A stretch of DNA of 64,000 nucleotides from Candidatus Gastranaerophilales bacterium (GTDB lineage: Bacteria; Cyanobacteriota; Vampirovibrionia; Gastranaerophilales; Gastranaerophilaceae): assembly GCA_944326555.1 (NCBI GenBank), contig CALVEK010000011.1:1-64000 (forward strand), in the 5' to 3' direction. Below the pieces are notes generated by a model. That model saw only the letters and a program-made list of their open reading frames with translations. It ran no database searches and was not told where the DNA came from. Positions within the stretch are counted from its first letter, which is position 1, and the number at the start of each line of letters is the position of its first letter. Positions 52,509 through 61,856 of this stretch are shown here, piece by piece. The translations under genes were made by a program, and so were the position numbers.

Positions 52509-53285
52509 TTATTTAACCAAGTCTTTATTTACATGTTCTGCGGTTTTTGTTCCTGCTTCATATCCGCATATAAGGAATATTGCAGGCAAGGCCTTTGATA
52601 TGAATTTTTGTATTCCTGTTTTGGGCATTTCATCTAAAGCTGCATCTGCAGGAATATTTTTCTTGCTGGTTGCTAAGGCTATAACTGTTAGTATGTCATC
52701 CACGTGTATGCCGAAATCTTTGATTCCAACTTTTCTGTCATCATTTTCTTTAAATATTACTTTGTTAACTTTTGAAGCAATATAATTTCCGCCTGTTACT
52801 CCGACAAATACTCCAACAGCACCGGCTAATGCGTTAAGTGTCCATTTTGTTATGGTATTGAAATTATGTTTTTTTATCTGTGAAGTTGCGATGCCTACTA
52901 TTGTTATAGGCGTAACGATGTTGCCGAGAAACTGGTGCACGGCTTCTTTTAATTTTGGTTTTCTGTTTTCTTTTTTATCACTAATTAAACCACCCGCAAG
53001 TCCTCCGATAACAGATGAAGTTGCAAGACCTATTGCAGACAATGTACCAAAATCCAGATTAAACATGTCTTTTATCTTAAATGCTGATTTAGAGCGCCCT
53101 TTTGCAAGAGCAAACATGTATAATAACGTAGTAATAGCACTGCCTGCAAGTGCAGCCCTTTTAACTGTGCCCTCTTGGTCTTTTTTTACAAGACCTTTTA
53201 GTGGGTTTTCTTTATACTTTATTACTCCTCCGTTTTTCACATTGTGTGATGGCGAATATTGAACGGGTGTTATCAATGATGTCAT
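52509..53285 (-). CDS. Polytopic membrane protein of unknown function
   Basis: A 258-residue protein with five or six hydrophobic segments: ALAGSAITTLLYMFALA, LSAIGLATSSVIGGLAGGLIS, NIVTPITIVGIATS, LNALAGAVGVFVGVTGG, ILTVIALATS and ALPAIFLICGYEAGT. The loops are short and lysine-rich, and the N-terminal 35 residues are polar (MTSLITPVQYSPSHNVKNGG). I recognise no family. Its upstream region has the same AT-rich TATAGCAAAA-type element found before other hypothetical genes of this window. It may share a transcript with the phosphoesterase gene. Confidence 0.7.
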   Translation of the reverse strand: MTSLITPVQYSPSHNVKNGGVIKYKENPLKGLVKKDQEGTVKRAALAGSAITTLLYMFALAKGRSKSAFKIKDMFNLDFGTLSAIGLATSSVIGGLAGGLISDKKENRKPKLKEAVHQFLGNIVTPITIVGIATSQIKKHNFNTITKWTLNALAGAVGVFVGVTGGNYIASKVNKVIFKENDDRKVGIKDFGIHVDDILTVIALATSKKNIPADAALDEMPKTGIQKFISKALPAIFLICGYEAGTKTAEHVNKDLVK

Positions 53286-53431
53286 TTTTCTTCTCGAATT
53301 TTTTTCTCATTGACATGAATACACGTAAAAAAAATTTTTTGCTATACCCATGTGTTTTTGTTAAATAATTTAAAGGATACTTTATCCACTCAAATTGTAC
53401 TACAAACATAATTTTTTTGATGATACTAATT

Positions 53432-53437
53432 TATAAT
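53432..53437 (+). promoter_or_regulatory. Candidate -10 of the S4 protein gene
   Basis: TATAAT ends 17 bases before the ATG at 53455, implying a very short leader. No convincing -35 is seen. Confidence 0.35.
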
Positions 53438-53454
53438 ACAGGCGGTATTAACTT

Positions 53455-53700
53455 ATGAGATTAGATAAATTTTTGAAAGTTTCAAGACTTATAAAGAGAA
53501 GAACAGTAGCCAATGATGTCTCTGATCAAGGTCGTGTTCTTGTTAACGGTAATCCTGCAAAACCTTCAAAACAGTTAAAAGAGGGCGATGTTATAACAAT
53601 TGAACATTTTAAGAAATCTGTTTCCGTAAAAGTAGTAAAGATTCCGACAGGTAATGTTTCTGTTCAAGAATCAGGCTCTTTGTATGAAGAATTAAGTTAA
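53455..53700 (+). CDS. S4-domain RNA-binding protein (RqcP/HslR type)
   Basis: An 81-residue single S4 domain: MRLDKFLKVSRLIKRRTVAN, then GRVLVNGNPAKPSKQLKEGD and IEHFKKSVSVKVVKIP. It matches RqcP/YabO of Firmicutes and HslR of E. coli. RqcP helps RqcH add alanine tails to stalled nascent chains on 50S subunits; HslR rescues stalled 50S-peptidyl-tRNA complexes. Which role applies depends on whether rqcH is present elsewhere. It is monocistronic. Confidence 0.9.
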   Translation: MRLDKFLKVSRLIKRRTVANDVSDQGRVLVNGNPAKPSKQLKEGDVITIEHFKKSVSVKVVKIPTGNVSVQESGSLYEELS

Positions 53701-53813
53701 TATTTGCATTTTGTTTAAACAATCTCTAAAATAGCATTTATAGGAATACTCACATTAATATAGCGGGTAATCATTGAAGAATGCATAGTTTAAAATTATA
53801 GAGGAGATTATTC

Positions 53814-54503
53814 ATGAAAAAACATATTATTGCTTGGTCGCTAGTAGGTATGCTGGCTTTTTGTATGGGGCTTGGTGCTGATGCTTCTGCATCAAGAACG
53901 ATAAAAGCCGATGTTCAGGCAATAAGGATACCTGCAGGTACTAATATGAAATTGGAGTTGCTATCTCCTATTTCTACAAAAGTTGCATCTGTAGGTGATG
54001 AGTTCACTGCAATGCTAAAAGAGGATAAGTTTGTTAACGGTCAAATAGCATTGCCTGCTGGAACGGTTGTAAGAGGAACTTTTGACAAGATTGTTCCTCC
54101 GAGAAGACTTTCAAGAAGTGCAGTTTTGTATGTAACATTCGACCATGTAGTTACACCTACAGGCAGACAAATTCCTGTTAACGCAGGACTTTATAACTAC
54201 CCTGAGATAACTCTTGATGGCGGTATTTATCAAAATGGTAACTATGGTTATGCAATAAAACAAAACTGGGAAAATGCAAAGAAAATTGTGAGAACAACAA
54301 TAAACTGGGGTAAAGGGACAGGCGAAAACATGCAGTATGTTTGTGTTCCTATCGGTGCTTTTGGTGGTGTTGTTGGCGGTGCGTTCTACTATGTCGGTGA
54401 TGATATTGTTGATTTGTTCAAAAAGGGTAACGACGTTATGCTTCCTCAAGGTAAAGAACTTGAAGTCATGCTTACTCAACCGCTTGATATACCTTTACAC
54501 TAG
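53814..54503 (+). CDS. Secreted protein, possibly of the TrbI/VirB10-like beta-barrel type
   Basis: A 229-residue protein with a signal peptide (1-26, ending GADASA). The middle reads IRIPAGTNMKLELLSPISTKVASVGDEF and LPAGTVVRGTFDKIVPPRRLSRSA (landmarks IPAGTNMKLELL and LPAGTVVRGTFDKI), a pattern of beta strands and Gly turns reminiscent of the VirB10/TrbI-type or SAF-like barrel proteins. The C-terminal part contains a Gly-rich stretch (GAFGGVVGGAFYYVGDDI) that could enter a membrane. AGAGGAG precedes the ATG. The exact family is not recognised. It is followed 14 bases later by the pncC-type gene. Confidence 0.72.
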   Translation: MKKHIIAWSLVGMLAFCMGLGADASASRTIKADVQAIRIPAGTNMKLELLSPISTKVASVGDEFTAMLKEDKFVNGQIALPAGTVVRGTFDKIVPPRRLSRSAVLYVTFDHVVTPTGRQIPVNAGLYNYPEITLDGGIYQNGNYGYAIKQNWENAKKIVRTTINWGKGTGENMQYVCVPIGAFGGVVGGAFYYVGDDIVDLFKKGNDVMLPQGKELEVMLTQPLDIPLH

Positions 54504-54517
54504 TTTAAGGGCGATTT

Positions 54518-55042
54518 ATGTTTGATTTTTTCAAAATTATTAAACTAATGTTGAATACTGACTCTGAAAAAAGAGTTTCAGTGTATCTTATTGAAAGAAA
54601 CTCTGTTGTGTCAGTTGCAGAGTCTTGTACCGGAGGACTTGTCAGCTCTTTACTTACTGATGTTTCCGGCAGCTCTGCTTACATTAAATCAAATTTTGTT
54701 ACTTATGCAAATGAAGCTAAGGTAAAATACTTGTCTGTGAGTGAAGAAACTCTTTCTAACTACGGCGCAGTAAGTGCTCAAACCGCTCAAGAGATGGTTA
54801 AGGGGTTGCTAGAAACTACAGGTTCCGATTATGCACTTGCTACTACGGGTATTGCCGGGCCTACAGGAGGATCAAAAGAAAAACCTGTCGGACTCGTTTT
54901 TATTGGTGTTGGTTCAAAAGACAAAATAAAGGTTTTTCCTTATAAAGTTAACCCCTTATATTCAAGGTGTTTGATAAAATACATGTTTGCAAAGCATGCA
55001 ATAAAATTGCTTGCTGATTTTTTAGGAGGTATTGATAAATGA
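54518..55042 (+). CDS. pncC: CinA C-terminal domain (PncC-type nicotinamide-nucleotide amidase)
   Basis: A 174-residue stand-alone CinA C-terminal domain: SVAESCTGGLVSSLLTDVSGSSAY, then TTGIAGPTGGSKEKPVGLVFIGV. PncC deamidates nicotinamide mononucleotide in pyridine-nucleotide recycling. An N-terminal extension of about 25 residues precedes the domain. The stop overlaps the next start by four bases (ATGA), so translation of the isocitrate dehydrogenase gene is coupled. Both genes concern NAD metabolism or use. Confidence 0.92.
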   Translation: MFDFFKIIKLMLNTDSEKRVSVYLIERNSVVSVAESCTGGLVSSLLTDVSGSSAYIKSNFVTYANEAKVKYLSVSEETLSNYGAVSAQTAQEMVKGLLETTGSDYALATTGIAGPTGGSKEKPVGLVFIGVGSKDKIKVFPYKVNPLYSRCLIKYMFAKHAIKLLADFLGGIDK

Positions 55043-56046
55043 CAACTGTTACATTAGTCCCAGGGGATGGCATTGGTCCGGAAATTTCAGAATCCGTAAC
55101 AAGAATAATTGATTCTTTGGGCGTTAAAATAGATTGGGATGTCCAAACAGCGGGTGCTGATGTAGCAGAGAAGGAGGGCACACCTCTTCCTCAAAGAGTC
55201 ATTGATTCAATAAAGAAAAATAAAGTTGCACTAAAAGCTCCTGTTACTACTCCTATAGGTAAGGGATTTAGAAGTGTCAATGTAGCCTTGAGAAAAGAAC
55301 TGGATTTGTATGCAAATGTTCGCCCTTGCAAAAATATAGAAGGTATAAAAACACCTTTTGACGGAGTTAATCTTGTCGTTGTAAGAGAGAATACAGAAGA
55401 TTTGTACGCAGGTGTTGAGAGAAAAGTTAGTGATGATTGTGCAGAGTCAATAAAAACAATTACAAGAGGTGCTTCAACCAGAATTGCAAAATATGCTTTT
55501 GAGTATGCCCTAAATAATTCAAGAAAAACTGTATGGGCTGTTTCTAAAGCTAATATTTGTAAGTTGTCAGACGGCTTATTTTTAGAGTGTTGTCGTGAGG
55601 TTGCAAAAGAATATCCGCAAATAGAATACAAAGAGATTCTTGTGGATAATTTGTGTATGCAGCTTGTACAAAATCCTCAAAAGTTTGATGTTTTAGTCTT
55701 GCCAAATTTGTATGGTGATATTGTTTCTGATTTGACAGCAGGTCTTATAGGCGGTTTGGGAGTGGCTCAGGGCGCAAATATTGGTAAGGAGTGTGCTGTG
55801 TTTGAGCCTGTACATGGTTCGGCTCCCGATATAAAAGGACAGAATAAAGCCAATCCTACTGCTCTTTTGCTTTGTGCTGTGAATATGCTAAAACACATAG
55901 GTGAAACAGAAAAAGCGCAAATCCTTGAATCAGCCGTTTTGAAAGTTATTGCAGACGGCAAAGTTCTTACGGCGGACCTCGGCGGTAGTGCAACCACAGA
56001 TGAATACACTAATGCTATTATTGATTGTATAAAACTACTCAGCTAG
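55039..56046 (+). CDS. icd: NAD-dependent isocitrate dehydrogenase
   Basis: A 335-residue beta-decarboxylating dehydrogenase: VTLVPGDGIGPEI at the N-terminus, TTPIGKGFRSVNVALRKELDLYANVRPCK (landmarks KGFRSVNVALRK and LYANVRP, the substrate loop), RENTEDLYAGVE, and GDIVSDLTAGLIGGLG, HGSAPDIKGQ at the C-terminal side. The loop with S and N (SVNVALRK) favours isocitrate over isopropylmalate. It oxidises isocitrate to 2-oxoglutarate with NAD. Its end overlaps the convergent aroE by 12 bases. Confidence 0.9.
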   Translation: MTTVTLVPGDGIGPEISESVTRIIDSLGVKIDWDVQTAGADVAEKEGTPLPQRVIDSIKKNKVALKAPVTTPIGKGFRSVNVALRKELDLYANVRPCKNIEGIKTPFDGVNLVVVRENTEDLYAGVERKVSDDCAESIKTITRGASTRIAKYAFEYALNNSRKTVWAVSKANICKLSDGLFLECCREVAKEYPQIEYKEILVDNLCMQLVQNPQKFDVLVLPNLYGDIVSDLTAGLIGGLGVAQGANIGKECAVFEPVHGSAPDIKGQNKANPTALLLCAVNMLKHIGETEKAQILESAVLKVIADGKVLTADLGGSATTDEYTNAIIDCIKLLS

Positions 56047-56898
56047 TGCTTCCAGTGCGGCGATTTTCATGATTTCAGGTTTTGCTTTTTGACCTGTCCA
56101 TATTTCGAATGCTTTTGCACCTTGATGCACAAACATGTCAATACCTGTGATTGTTTTGTATCCGTTTTTTTGTGCAAGTTTTAACAGCTCTGTTTTAAGA
56201 GGGTTGTACACAATATCATAGACAGTTGCTGTGATTGTCTCTGTCTTTGGCAAGGTTATGATTATGTCTTCTTCTATAGGGCTTGTACCCATTGCTTTGC
56301 CTCGCATGCCTATGGGTGTGGAATTTACCAGCATTTTTGAGTCTGACAGGTCTTTGAGACTCTGCATTTGTTTTAAGTTAAATTTTGTTGATTTAAAGTT
56401 CTCTCTCAAAAAATTAACCATTTTGCTTGCATTTATTATATTTCTTGCATAAAAGTCGATTTCTGATACACCTATTTGACAAAAGGCTATAGCGGCTGCT
56501 CTTGCGGCTCCGCCTGTTCCAAGTATTGAAACTTTTTGTCCTTTTATTTCTTTTTGTGTCTCTTCAGGAATAGCTTTTTGAAAACCGTAGATATCTGTAT
56601 TGTATCCATACAAAGATTTATCAGGCATGATTTTTACTGTATTTGCGCATCCTGCCAAATCCGCAAGTTTGTCAAACTCGTCAAGAAATAGTGTTATCGG
56701 GACTTTTAAAGGGATTGTTACATTAAAACCACCGTAGCCCTGTGATTTTAATTGTTTTACTCTGGTAACAAGGTCTTCACTTTCTGTATCAAGTAATTCG
56801 TAACTGCAATCAAGTCCCAGTTCTTTAAACATTGCGTTATGCATTACAGCTGATAAAGACTGGGTTAGTGGGTGTCCTATAACCGCGAATTTATTCAT
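56035..56898 (-). CDS. aroE: Shikimate dehydrogenase
   Basis: A 287-residue AroE. The substrate domain has GHPLTQSLSAVMHNAMFKEL and GFNVTIPLKVPI with the catalytic lysine, and NTDIYGFQKA; the NADP motif is LGTGGAARAAAIAF. It reduces 3-dehydroshikimate in aromatic amino-acid synthesis. The start overlaps the end of topA by eight bases, so the two are co-transcribed. Confidence 0.96.
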   Translation of the reverse strand: MNKFAVIGHPLTQSLSAVMHNAMFKELGLDCSYELLDTESEDLVTRVKQLKSQGYGGFNVTIPLKVPITLFLDEFDKLADLAGCANTVKIMPDKSLYGYNTDIYGFQKAIPEETQKEIKGQKVSILGTGGAARAAAIAFCQIGVSEIDFYARNIINASKMVNFLRENFKSTKFNLKQMQSLKDLSDSKMLVNSTPIGMRGKAMGTSPIEEDIIITLPKTETITATVYDIVYNPLKTELLKLAQKNGYKTITGIDMFVHQGAKAFEIWTGQKAKPEIMKIAALEALAE

Positions 56899-59194
56899 CC
56901 TTTTTATCTTCCTCTATTAATTTTGAGAACCCGCATTTTGTATTTATGCAAACTAATTTAGATTCTTTTTTTGTTATTTTCTTTGTAAGTATTGAACCGC
57001 ATTCGGGACATTTTTCGTTAACAGGTTCATTCCAAGAAACAAAGTCGCAATCCGGATATTTGTTACATCCATAGAAAATTTTTCCGTATTTTGATTTTCG
57101 TTGGATAATTTCTCCTTCCTCGCATTTGGGGCATTTTACTCCGGTTGTTATGACCATTCTTTTTCTGTTTTTGCACTCATCGTTAGTGCATTGCAGATAT
57201 TTGCCGTAAGGTCCAACTTTCACAACCATGTCGGAACCGCATTTTTCGCATTTCTCTTCGCTTTTTTCCTCTACAGGTGCTGCTGTACCGTCTTTGTTTA
57301 AAGGAAGCATTGTTTTGCACTCAGGGTATCCTGAACAGCCAAGGAATTGTGTGCCAAAACGGCTTGTTCTGACAATCATTTTTTTGCCGCAATTCGGACA
57401 TATTACATCAGATTCAATAAGAACTTTTGGCATGTTTTTCTTTGCTGCATCAACAGTATCCGTAAAAGGAGTGTAAAAATCTCTTAGTACGTCTGTCCAC
57501 ACCGCTTTTTCTTCTGCAATTTCATCAAGTTTTGTTTCCATTTGCGCAGTGAATTTGTAATTCATTATATCCGTAAAGTATTTTACGAGTTCTCTGCACA
57601 GAGTTCTTCCAAGGATTGTCGGTGCTAATGCTTTGTCTTGTTTTTCCACGTAACCTTTTTGCTGTATTTTTGAAATAATCGGGGCATAAGTTGACGGACG
57701 TCCTATGCCGTGTTCTTCAAGTGCTTTAACAAGCGATGCTTCCGTATATCTTGGAGGAGGTTGTGTAAAATGTTGTTTCGGCTCAATCTTTTTCAAGCTG
57801 ACAGTGTCTCCTTGTTCAAGATCCGGGATTTTGCTTGAATCAGGTTCATCGTCGTTTTCGTTATAGACTTTTAAAAATCCGTCAAATGTAACTTTGCTTG
57901 TACCTGTTTTAAACAAATAGTCGCCTGCTGTTATATCTACAGAAGTGTTTTTTACCTTTGCGTTGGCCATTTGAGATGCAATAAATCTTGACCAAATCAG
58001 TTTGTATAATCTGTATTGCTCTGATGTGAGATATTGTTTAATACTTTCCGGTGTTCTTTCAACATATGAGGGGCGAATTGCTTCGTGAGCATCCTGAACA
58101 TTTTTTCCGCCTTTATGATATATGTTGGGAGTCTGTGGATAATATTCTTTTCCATAGGCTTCTGTTACAAAATCCTTTGCGGCAGCTTGCGCATCGTCAG
58201 AAATTCTGACCGAGTCTGTTCTCATATATGTAATTAAACCGACAGGACCGTCTGAGCCTATGTCTATACCTTCATATAGTTTTTGGGCTATTTGCATAGT
58301 TTTTGATACGCCATAGCCTAGTTTTGAGCTTGCTTCTCTTTGTAAGGTTGATGTTATAAAAGGAGCTGCAGGTTTTCTTTGAGTATCTCTGTATGCGACT
58401 TTTGATACCTCATACTTTAGCCCTTTTTGAGTTAGGTCTTCTACAATTTTGTCAGCTTCTGATTGGTTTTTTATATCAATCTTTTTATCTTTATATTTTG
58501 TAAGTTCTGCACTAAACGGTAGTTTCCCTTTCAAAAGATTTGCTGTTATCGTCCAATATTCTACAGGTTTGAACGCATCTATTTCATCTTCTCTTTCGCA
58601 AATCATTTTAAGAGCTACACTTTGTACTCTTCCTGCCGAGAGCCTGTAGTTTCTCATTTTTTCCCAAAGAACGGGGCTAATCTTATAACCAACGAGTCTG
58701 TCCAAAATCTGTCTTGTTTGTTGAGCCTTTACTCTTTCCATGTCTATTGCTCTTGGATGCTCAACTGCACTTTTTATTGCTTTAGGTGTAATTTCGTTAA
58801 ATTCGATACGGTTAATTTTTTCATCAGGGACATCCAAAACCTGTCTGACATGCCAAGCAATAGCTTCTCCCTCTCTATCAGGGTCGGATGCCAGATAGAT
58901 TTTGTCTGATTTTTTTGCCAATTCATTTAATTTTTTTACAACAACTTTCTTCTCAGGAATCACGATGAATGATGGTTCAAAGTTATTGGCTACATCAAAT
59001 CCCAGAACCTTTGGCGGAAAGTCTCTGATGTGTCCGTAGCTTGCTTCAATCTGGTATGAATCTCCAAGAATCTTCTTTATTGTCTTGGATTTTGCAGGAG
59101 ACTCAACTATTACCAGAGCTGTTTCTTTTTTTGTTTTTGTCGTTTTTTTTGCCGGTTTATTCTCTTCGCCGGCGGTCTCTTTTTTTCTTACCAT
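56891..59194 (-). CDS. topA: DNA topoisomerase I
   Basis: A 767-residue type IA topoisomerase. The TOPRIM domain has VIVESPAKSKTIKKIL and SDPDREGEAIAWH; the active-site tyrosine is in GLITYMRTDSVR; RLSAGRVQSVAL is present. The C-terminus carries four zinc-ribbon motifs (CPNCGKKM, CEKCGSDM, CPKCEEGE and CPECGSIL, each with a second Cys pair). A basic Lys-rich N-terminal extension of about 25 residues precedes the domain. It relaxes negative supercoils. It is followed by aroE in an overlapping operon. Confidence 0.96.
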   Translation of the reverse strand: MVRKKETAGEENKPAKKTTKTKKETALVIVESPAKSKTIKKILGDSYQIEASYGHIRDFPPKVLGFDVANNFEPSFIVIPEKKVVVKKLNELAKKSDKIYLASDPDREGEAIAWHVRQVLDVPDEKINRIEFNEITPKAIKSAVEHPRAIDMERVKAQQTRQILDRLVGYKISPVLWEKMRNYRLSAGRVQSVALKMICEREDEIDAFKPVEYWTITANLLKGKLPFSAELTKYKDKKIDIKNQSEADKIVEDLTQKGLKYEVSKVAYRDTQRKPAAPFITSTLQREASSKLGYGVSKTMQIAQKLYEGIDIGSDGPVGLITYMRTDSVRISDDAQAAAKDFVTEAYGKEYYPQTPNIYHKGGKNVQDAHEAIRPSYVERTPESIKQYLTSEQYRLYKLIWSRFIASQMANAKVKNTSVDITAGDYLFKTGTSKVTFDGFLKVYNENDDEPDSSKIPDLEQGDTVSLKKIEPKQHFTQPPPRYTEASLVKALEEHGIGRPSTYAPIISKIQQKGYVEKQDKALAPTILGRTLCRELVKYFTDIMNYKFTAQMETKLDEIAEEKAVWTDVLRDFYTPFTDTVDAAKKNMPKVLIESDVICPNCGKKMIVRTSRFGTQFLGCSGYPECKTMLPLNKDGTAAPVEEKSEEKCEKCGSDMVVKVGPYGKYLQCTNDECKNRKRMVITTGVKCPKCEEGEIIQRKSKYGKIFYGCNKYPDCDFVSWNEPVNEKCPECGSILTKKITKKESKLVCINTKCGFSKLIEEDKKDE

Positions 59195-59307
59195 AATCTA
59201 TCTAATCTAATATTATTTTATTCTGAGTATTCAAACTCCAAACACTCGTTTCTGAAATTCCTTATCTGTTAAAAAAACGGCTTTGTTATATTAACATCAT
59301 GAAAACT

Positions 59308-59317
59308 TTATAGCAAA
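59308..59317 (-). promoter_or_regulatory. Candidate extended -10 upstream of topA
   Basis: TGCTATAAAG on the minus strand, about 114 bases before the topA start. No clear -35. Confidence 0.3.
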
Positions 59318-59443
59318 TATATCCATAAGTAAAATTTTACAGTATATTTTTTAATTTGGTATAAAAAGAGGATTTCTTTTCACAAAATTAAATATTTGTT
59401 TTTGCTTTGTCGTCATCCATAAAGACATGAGACTGAGGTAGGC

Positions 59444-61138
59444 ATGCTTGAGCAACAAAAAATGACAGACAATGATGTGATAAATAATGTTAATTTGCAA
59501 GAAGATAGAGAAGAGTCTTCTGATAGTTCTGTTTTGAATACGCTGGAGAAGGCGAGAATTTATCATGAAAGATATTTGCTAAGATCTAACAGCTCTGATC
59601 TGGAAAGTGCTGTGGGTTATTATATACAGGCAATTAAGCAAAATCCTAAAATTCCTGAAACCTATTATAGGTTGGCATGCTTATTATTTGAAAATGGACA
59701 AATTTCTTTGGATTCTGCTATAGAACAATGCAAGATGGCTGTTGATATGGCTCCTGACAACCCCAATGCTCACACTTATACTGGTTATTTTTTAAAGTTG
59801 GCTAATGATTTTGATGCTGCAGAAAAAGAATTTAGAGACGCTATTAAAATTAACCCAATAAATTCGGCAAGACCTCGTATTATTCTTGCTTCAATGCTAT
59901 ATGAGAAAATTAACAAGGTAAAACCATCTTTTGTCGATTTTGTTAGAATGGTTTATTATGCATGCTCAGGATGTCTCACTGTCTTGTGGGATTTTGCGTC
60001 TTTAAAAATGTTATACAAAAATATTTCAGATGATGCTCTTGTCTTGATGTATAAAACTTATGGCGGCTTTTTAGAAAAAATCAAAAAGAGTTCCCTTGCT
60101 GTTGCCGCTTATGATGTGGCTGCCGAAAATACCGGCAGAGACGAATATTTTTATGGCAAAATCGGTGATATTTGTGTAAAAGAGCATGCTCCCGAAATTG
60201 CTCTTGATGCGTATAAAAAAGTTTTGGAATCAAATCCTTATGATAGAACGGCCTTGATAAAGATGGCGACATTGGTTCAAACTTATTTTCCTGAAGATTA
60301 TGATGATGCCATTGACTCTTACACAAGGCTTTTGGAGTTAGAACCGGATAATGATAAGGTCTATTATGAATTAGGACATTTGTACCTGCAAAAAAATGAA
60401 AGTTTATCCGCTGTAAATGCTTTTTCTATGGCTTTGGAAAAGGATGATAATAATCCTTTTTATCATAACAGCATTGCTTTTGCTCTTGTTCAGTTAGAGC
60501 AATATGATGATGCTATAGAGCATTATCAACGAGCTATTAATATTAATCCTGATCCATACTGGACTTCTATTGTTTGTCAGGCATTGGGGTCAGTTTATCT
60601 GGAAATTAAAGAAAATCCTGAGGCTGCTATTGTTTTGTACCAAACGGCTTCTGTTCTTAATCCGGATTCTGAAGAAAGTCAGATATCAATAGGCGATACA
60701 TATTTCTCCATGGATGATTATGATAATGCTATAAAGGCTTATTGTGATGCAATAAAAATCAATCCTGAAAATGCAAAAGCCTACTGTAAGTGTGGTATGG
60801 CGCTCTGGGAAAAAGATTATACTGAAGAAGCTATTGTTGCATATCATAAAGCTATTGCTCTTAATCCTGATTATGCTATTGCTCACAATAATCTTGGTGT
60901 TATTTATTTGGATGATATCGGTAATGTTTCTGAGGCTATAGATTTATTTCAAAAGGCTGTAGATGGTAATTCTGAATATACATTGGCATATTTTAATCTT
61001 GGTAGAGCTTATGCATTGCTGGGAGAAAATACAAAAGCTGCAAGATATTTTCAAAGAGCTCTTGATTTGAATCAAACTACGCAAGATTTGGATAACGATG
61101 ATATTCGTACACGACTTCACAAATTATTTGAAGTTTAG
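59444..61138 (+). CDS. TPR-repeat protein, paralogue of 17511-19118
   Basis: A 564-residue TPR protein. Landmarks include ETYYRLACLLFENGQISLDS, DKVYYELGHLYLQKNESLSA and NNLGVIYLDDIGNVSEAID. A non-TPR hydrophobic insertion near 155-190 (VDFVRMVYYACSGCLTVLWDF) corresponds to that of the paralogue, and WTSIVCQALG and the C-terminal LGRAYALLGENTKAARYFQ also align. The N-terminal 30 residues are acidic. GAGG lies 6 bases before the ATG. It is followed by the DUF262-like fragment on the same strand, but 59 bases away. Confidence 0.88.
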   Translation: MLEQQKMTDNDVINNVNLQEDREESSDSSVLNTLEKARIYHERYLLRSNSSDLESAVGYYIQAIKQNPKIPETYYRLACLLFENGQISLDSAIEQCKMAVDMAPDNPNAHTYTGYFLKLANDFDAAEKEFRDAIKINPINSARPRIILASMLYEKINKVKPSFVDFVRMVYYACSGCLTVLWDFASLKMLYKNISDDALVLMYKTYGGFLEKIKKSSLAVAAYDVAAENTGRDEYFYGKIGDICVKEHAPEIALDAYKKVLESNPYDRTALIKMATLVQTYFPEDYDDAIDSYTRLLELEPDNDKVYYELGHLYLQKNESLSAVNAFSMALEKDDNNPFYHNSIAFALVQLEQYDDAIEHYQRAININPDPYWTSIVCQALGSVYLEIKENPEAAIVLYQTASVLNPDSEESQISIGDTYFSMDDYDNAIKAYCDAIKINPENAKAYCKCGMALWEKDYTEEAIVAYHKAIALNPDYAIAHNNLGVIYLDDIGNVSEAIDLFQKAVDGNSEYTLAYFNLGRAYALLGENTKAARYFQRALDLNQTTQDLDNDDIRTRLHKLFEV

Positions 61139-61197
61139 ACGTAACGTATTTGTTACAGTTTTGTTTTTTAATTTTTGCCTGTCATAATATTTATATT

Positions 61198-61851
61198 ATG
61201 GACAAGATTAATAACGTTTCAAAAATAAGAAAATTTATTGCAACAGAGCTAATAAACACTGGCCTTTTTGATGTTTATTTGTTGTATTGGCTGGAGATGG
61301 AGCATTCTTTTTTGGATGCATCTGAAAAGGTGAGAAAAAATCTTTTTTCGAGATTCCTTGTTGATTATCTGACTATACAGAATAATGGTTTGATTCCGAA
61401 AAACAATGAGCTTTTTGATAAGTTTGTTGGTTTTTATAAAAATGCATCAAAGTTTCAGCAGAAAGAAATAATTATAAAAAATATTTTCCGATATTCTGTA
61501 TATTACTTAAAGATTATATTTGCTGATATTTCTGATACAGATATAAGAGTTAGGGTTAAAAAGATAAATGCCTATAATGCAAAGGATGCATATCCTTTTT
61601 TGATGGAAGTTTTTGAGGATTTTGAATTTGCTCATATAAATAGAGCCATGCTTCTTGAAATTTTGGATACTGTTATTGGTTTTATTGAAGAGAGAAATTC
61701 TAAAAAACCGTCTCAAATTGCATTATCGTTTGCAGGTTTGAGTTCTGAGATAAATAAAATGCTGGTGTTAAAGGATTATACTCCAAGGTTTGTTGTTGAT
61801 GAACAGGATTTGGCAGATGGTAACACGATAAACACTTTGGTGAAGGCTTAA
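61198..61851 (+). CDS. DUF262/GmrSD-like helical domain lacking both flanking domains
   Basis: A 217-residue helical protein. FSRFLVDYLTIQNNGLIPKNNELFDKFVGFYKN (landmarks FSRFLVDYLTIQN and NELFDKFVGFY), RYSVYYLKIIF, NAKDAYPFLMEVFEDFE and LLEILDTVIGFIEER follow the pattern of the middle helical part of DUF262/GmrSD-type proteins, between the ParB-like nuclease-related N-domain and the C-terminal DUF1524 HNH domain. Neither flanking domain is present in this frame. Thus it may be a remnant or a stand-alone derivative. The start at 61198 has no clear ribosome site. The two HNH genes next to it are on the other strand. The family match is by eye. Confidence 0.55.
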   Translation: MDKINNVSKIRKFIATELINTGLFDVYLLYWLEMEHSFLDASEKVRKNLFSRFLVDYLTIQNNGLIPKNNELFDKFVGFYKNASKFQQKEIIIKNIFRYSVYYLKIIFADISDTDIRVRVKKINAYNAKDAYPFLMEVFEDFEFAHINRAMLLEILDTVIGFIEERNSKKPSQIALSFAGLSSEINKMLVLKDYTPRFVVDEQDLADGNTINTLVKA

Positions 61852-61856
61852 TTTTT

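Noticed and set aside
53701-53813. Small RNA or short gene between the S4 and secreted-protein genes
   Set aside because: No stable hairpin or frame with a ribosome site is visible apart from the one for 53814.
59195-59443. Possible gene in the 249-base gap between topA and the TPR gene
   Set aside because: A minus-strand frame (59351-59566) overlaps the TPR start and lacks a ribosome site; the gap holds only promoter-like sequence.
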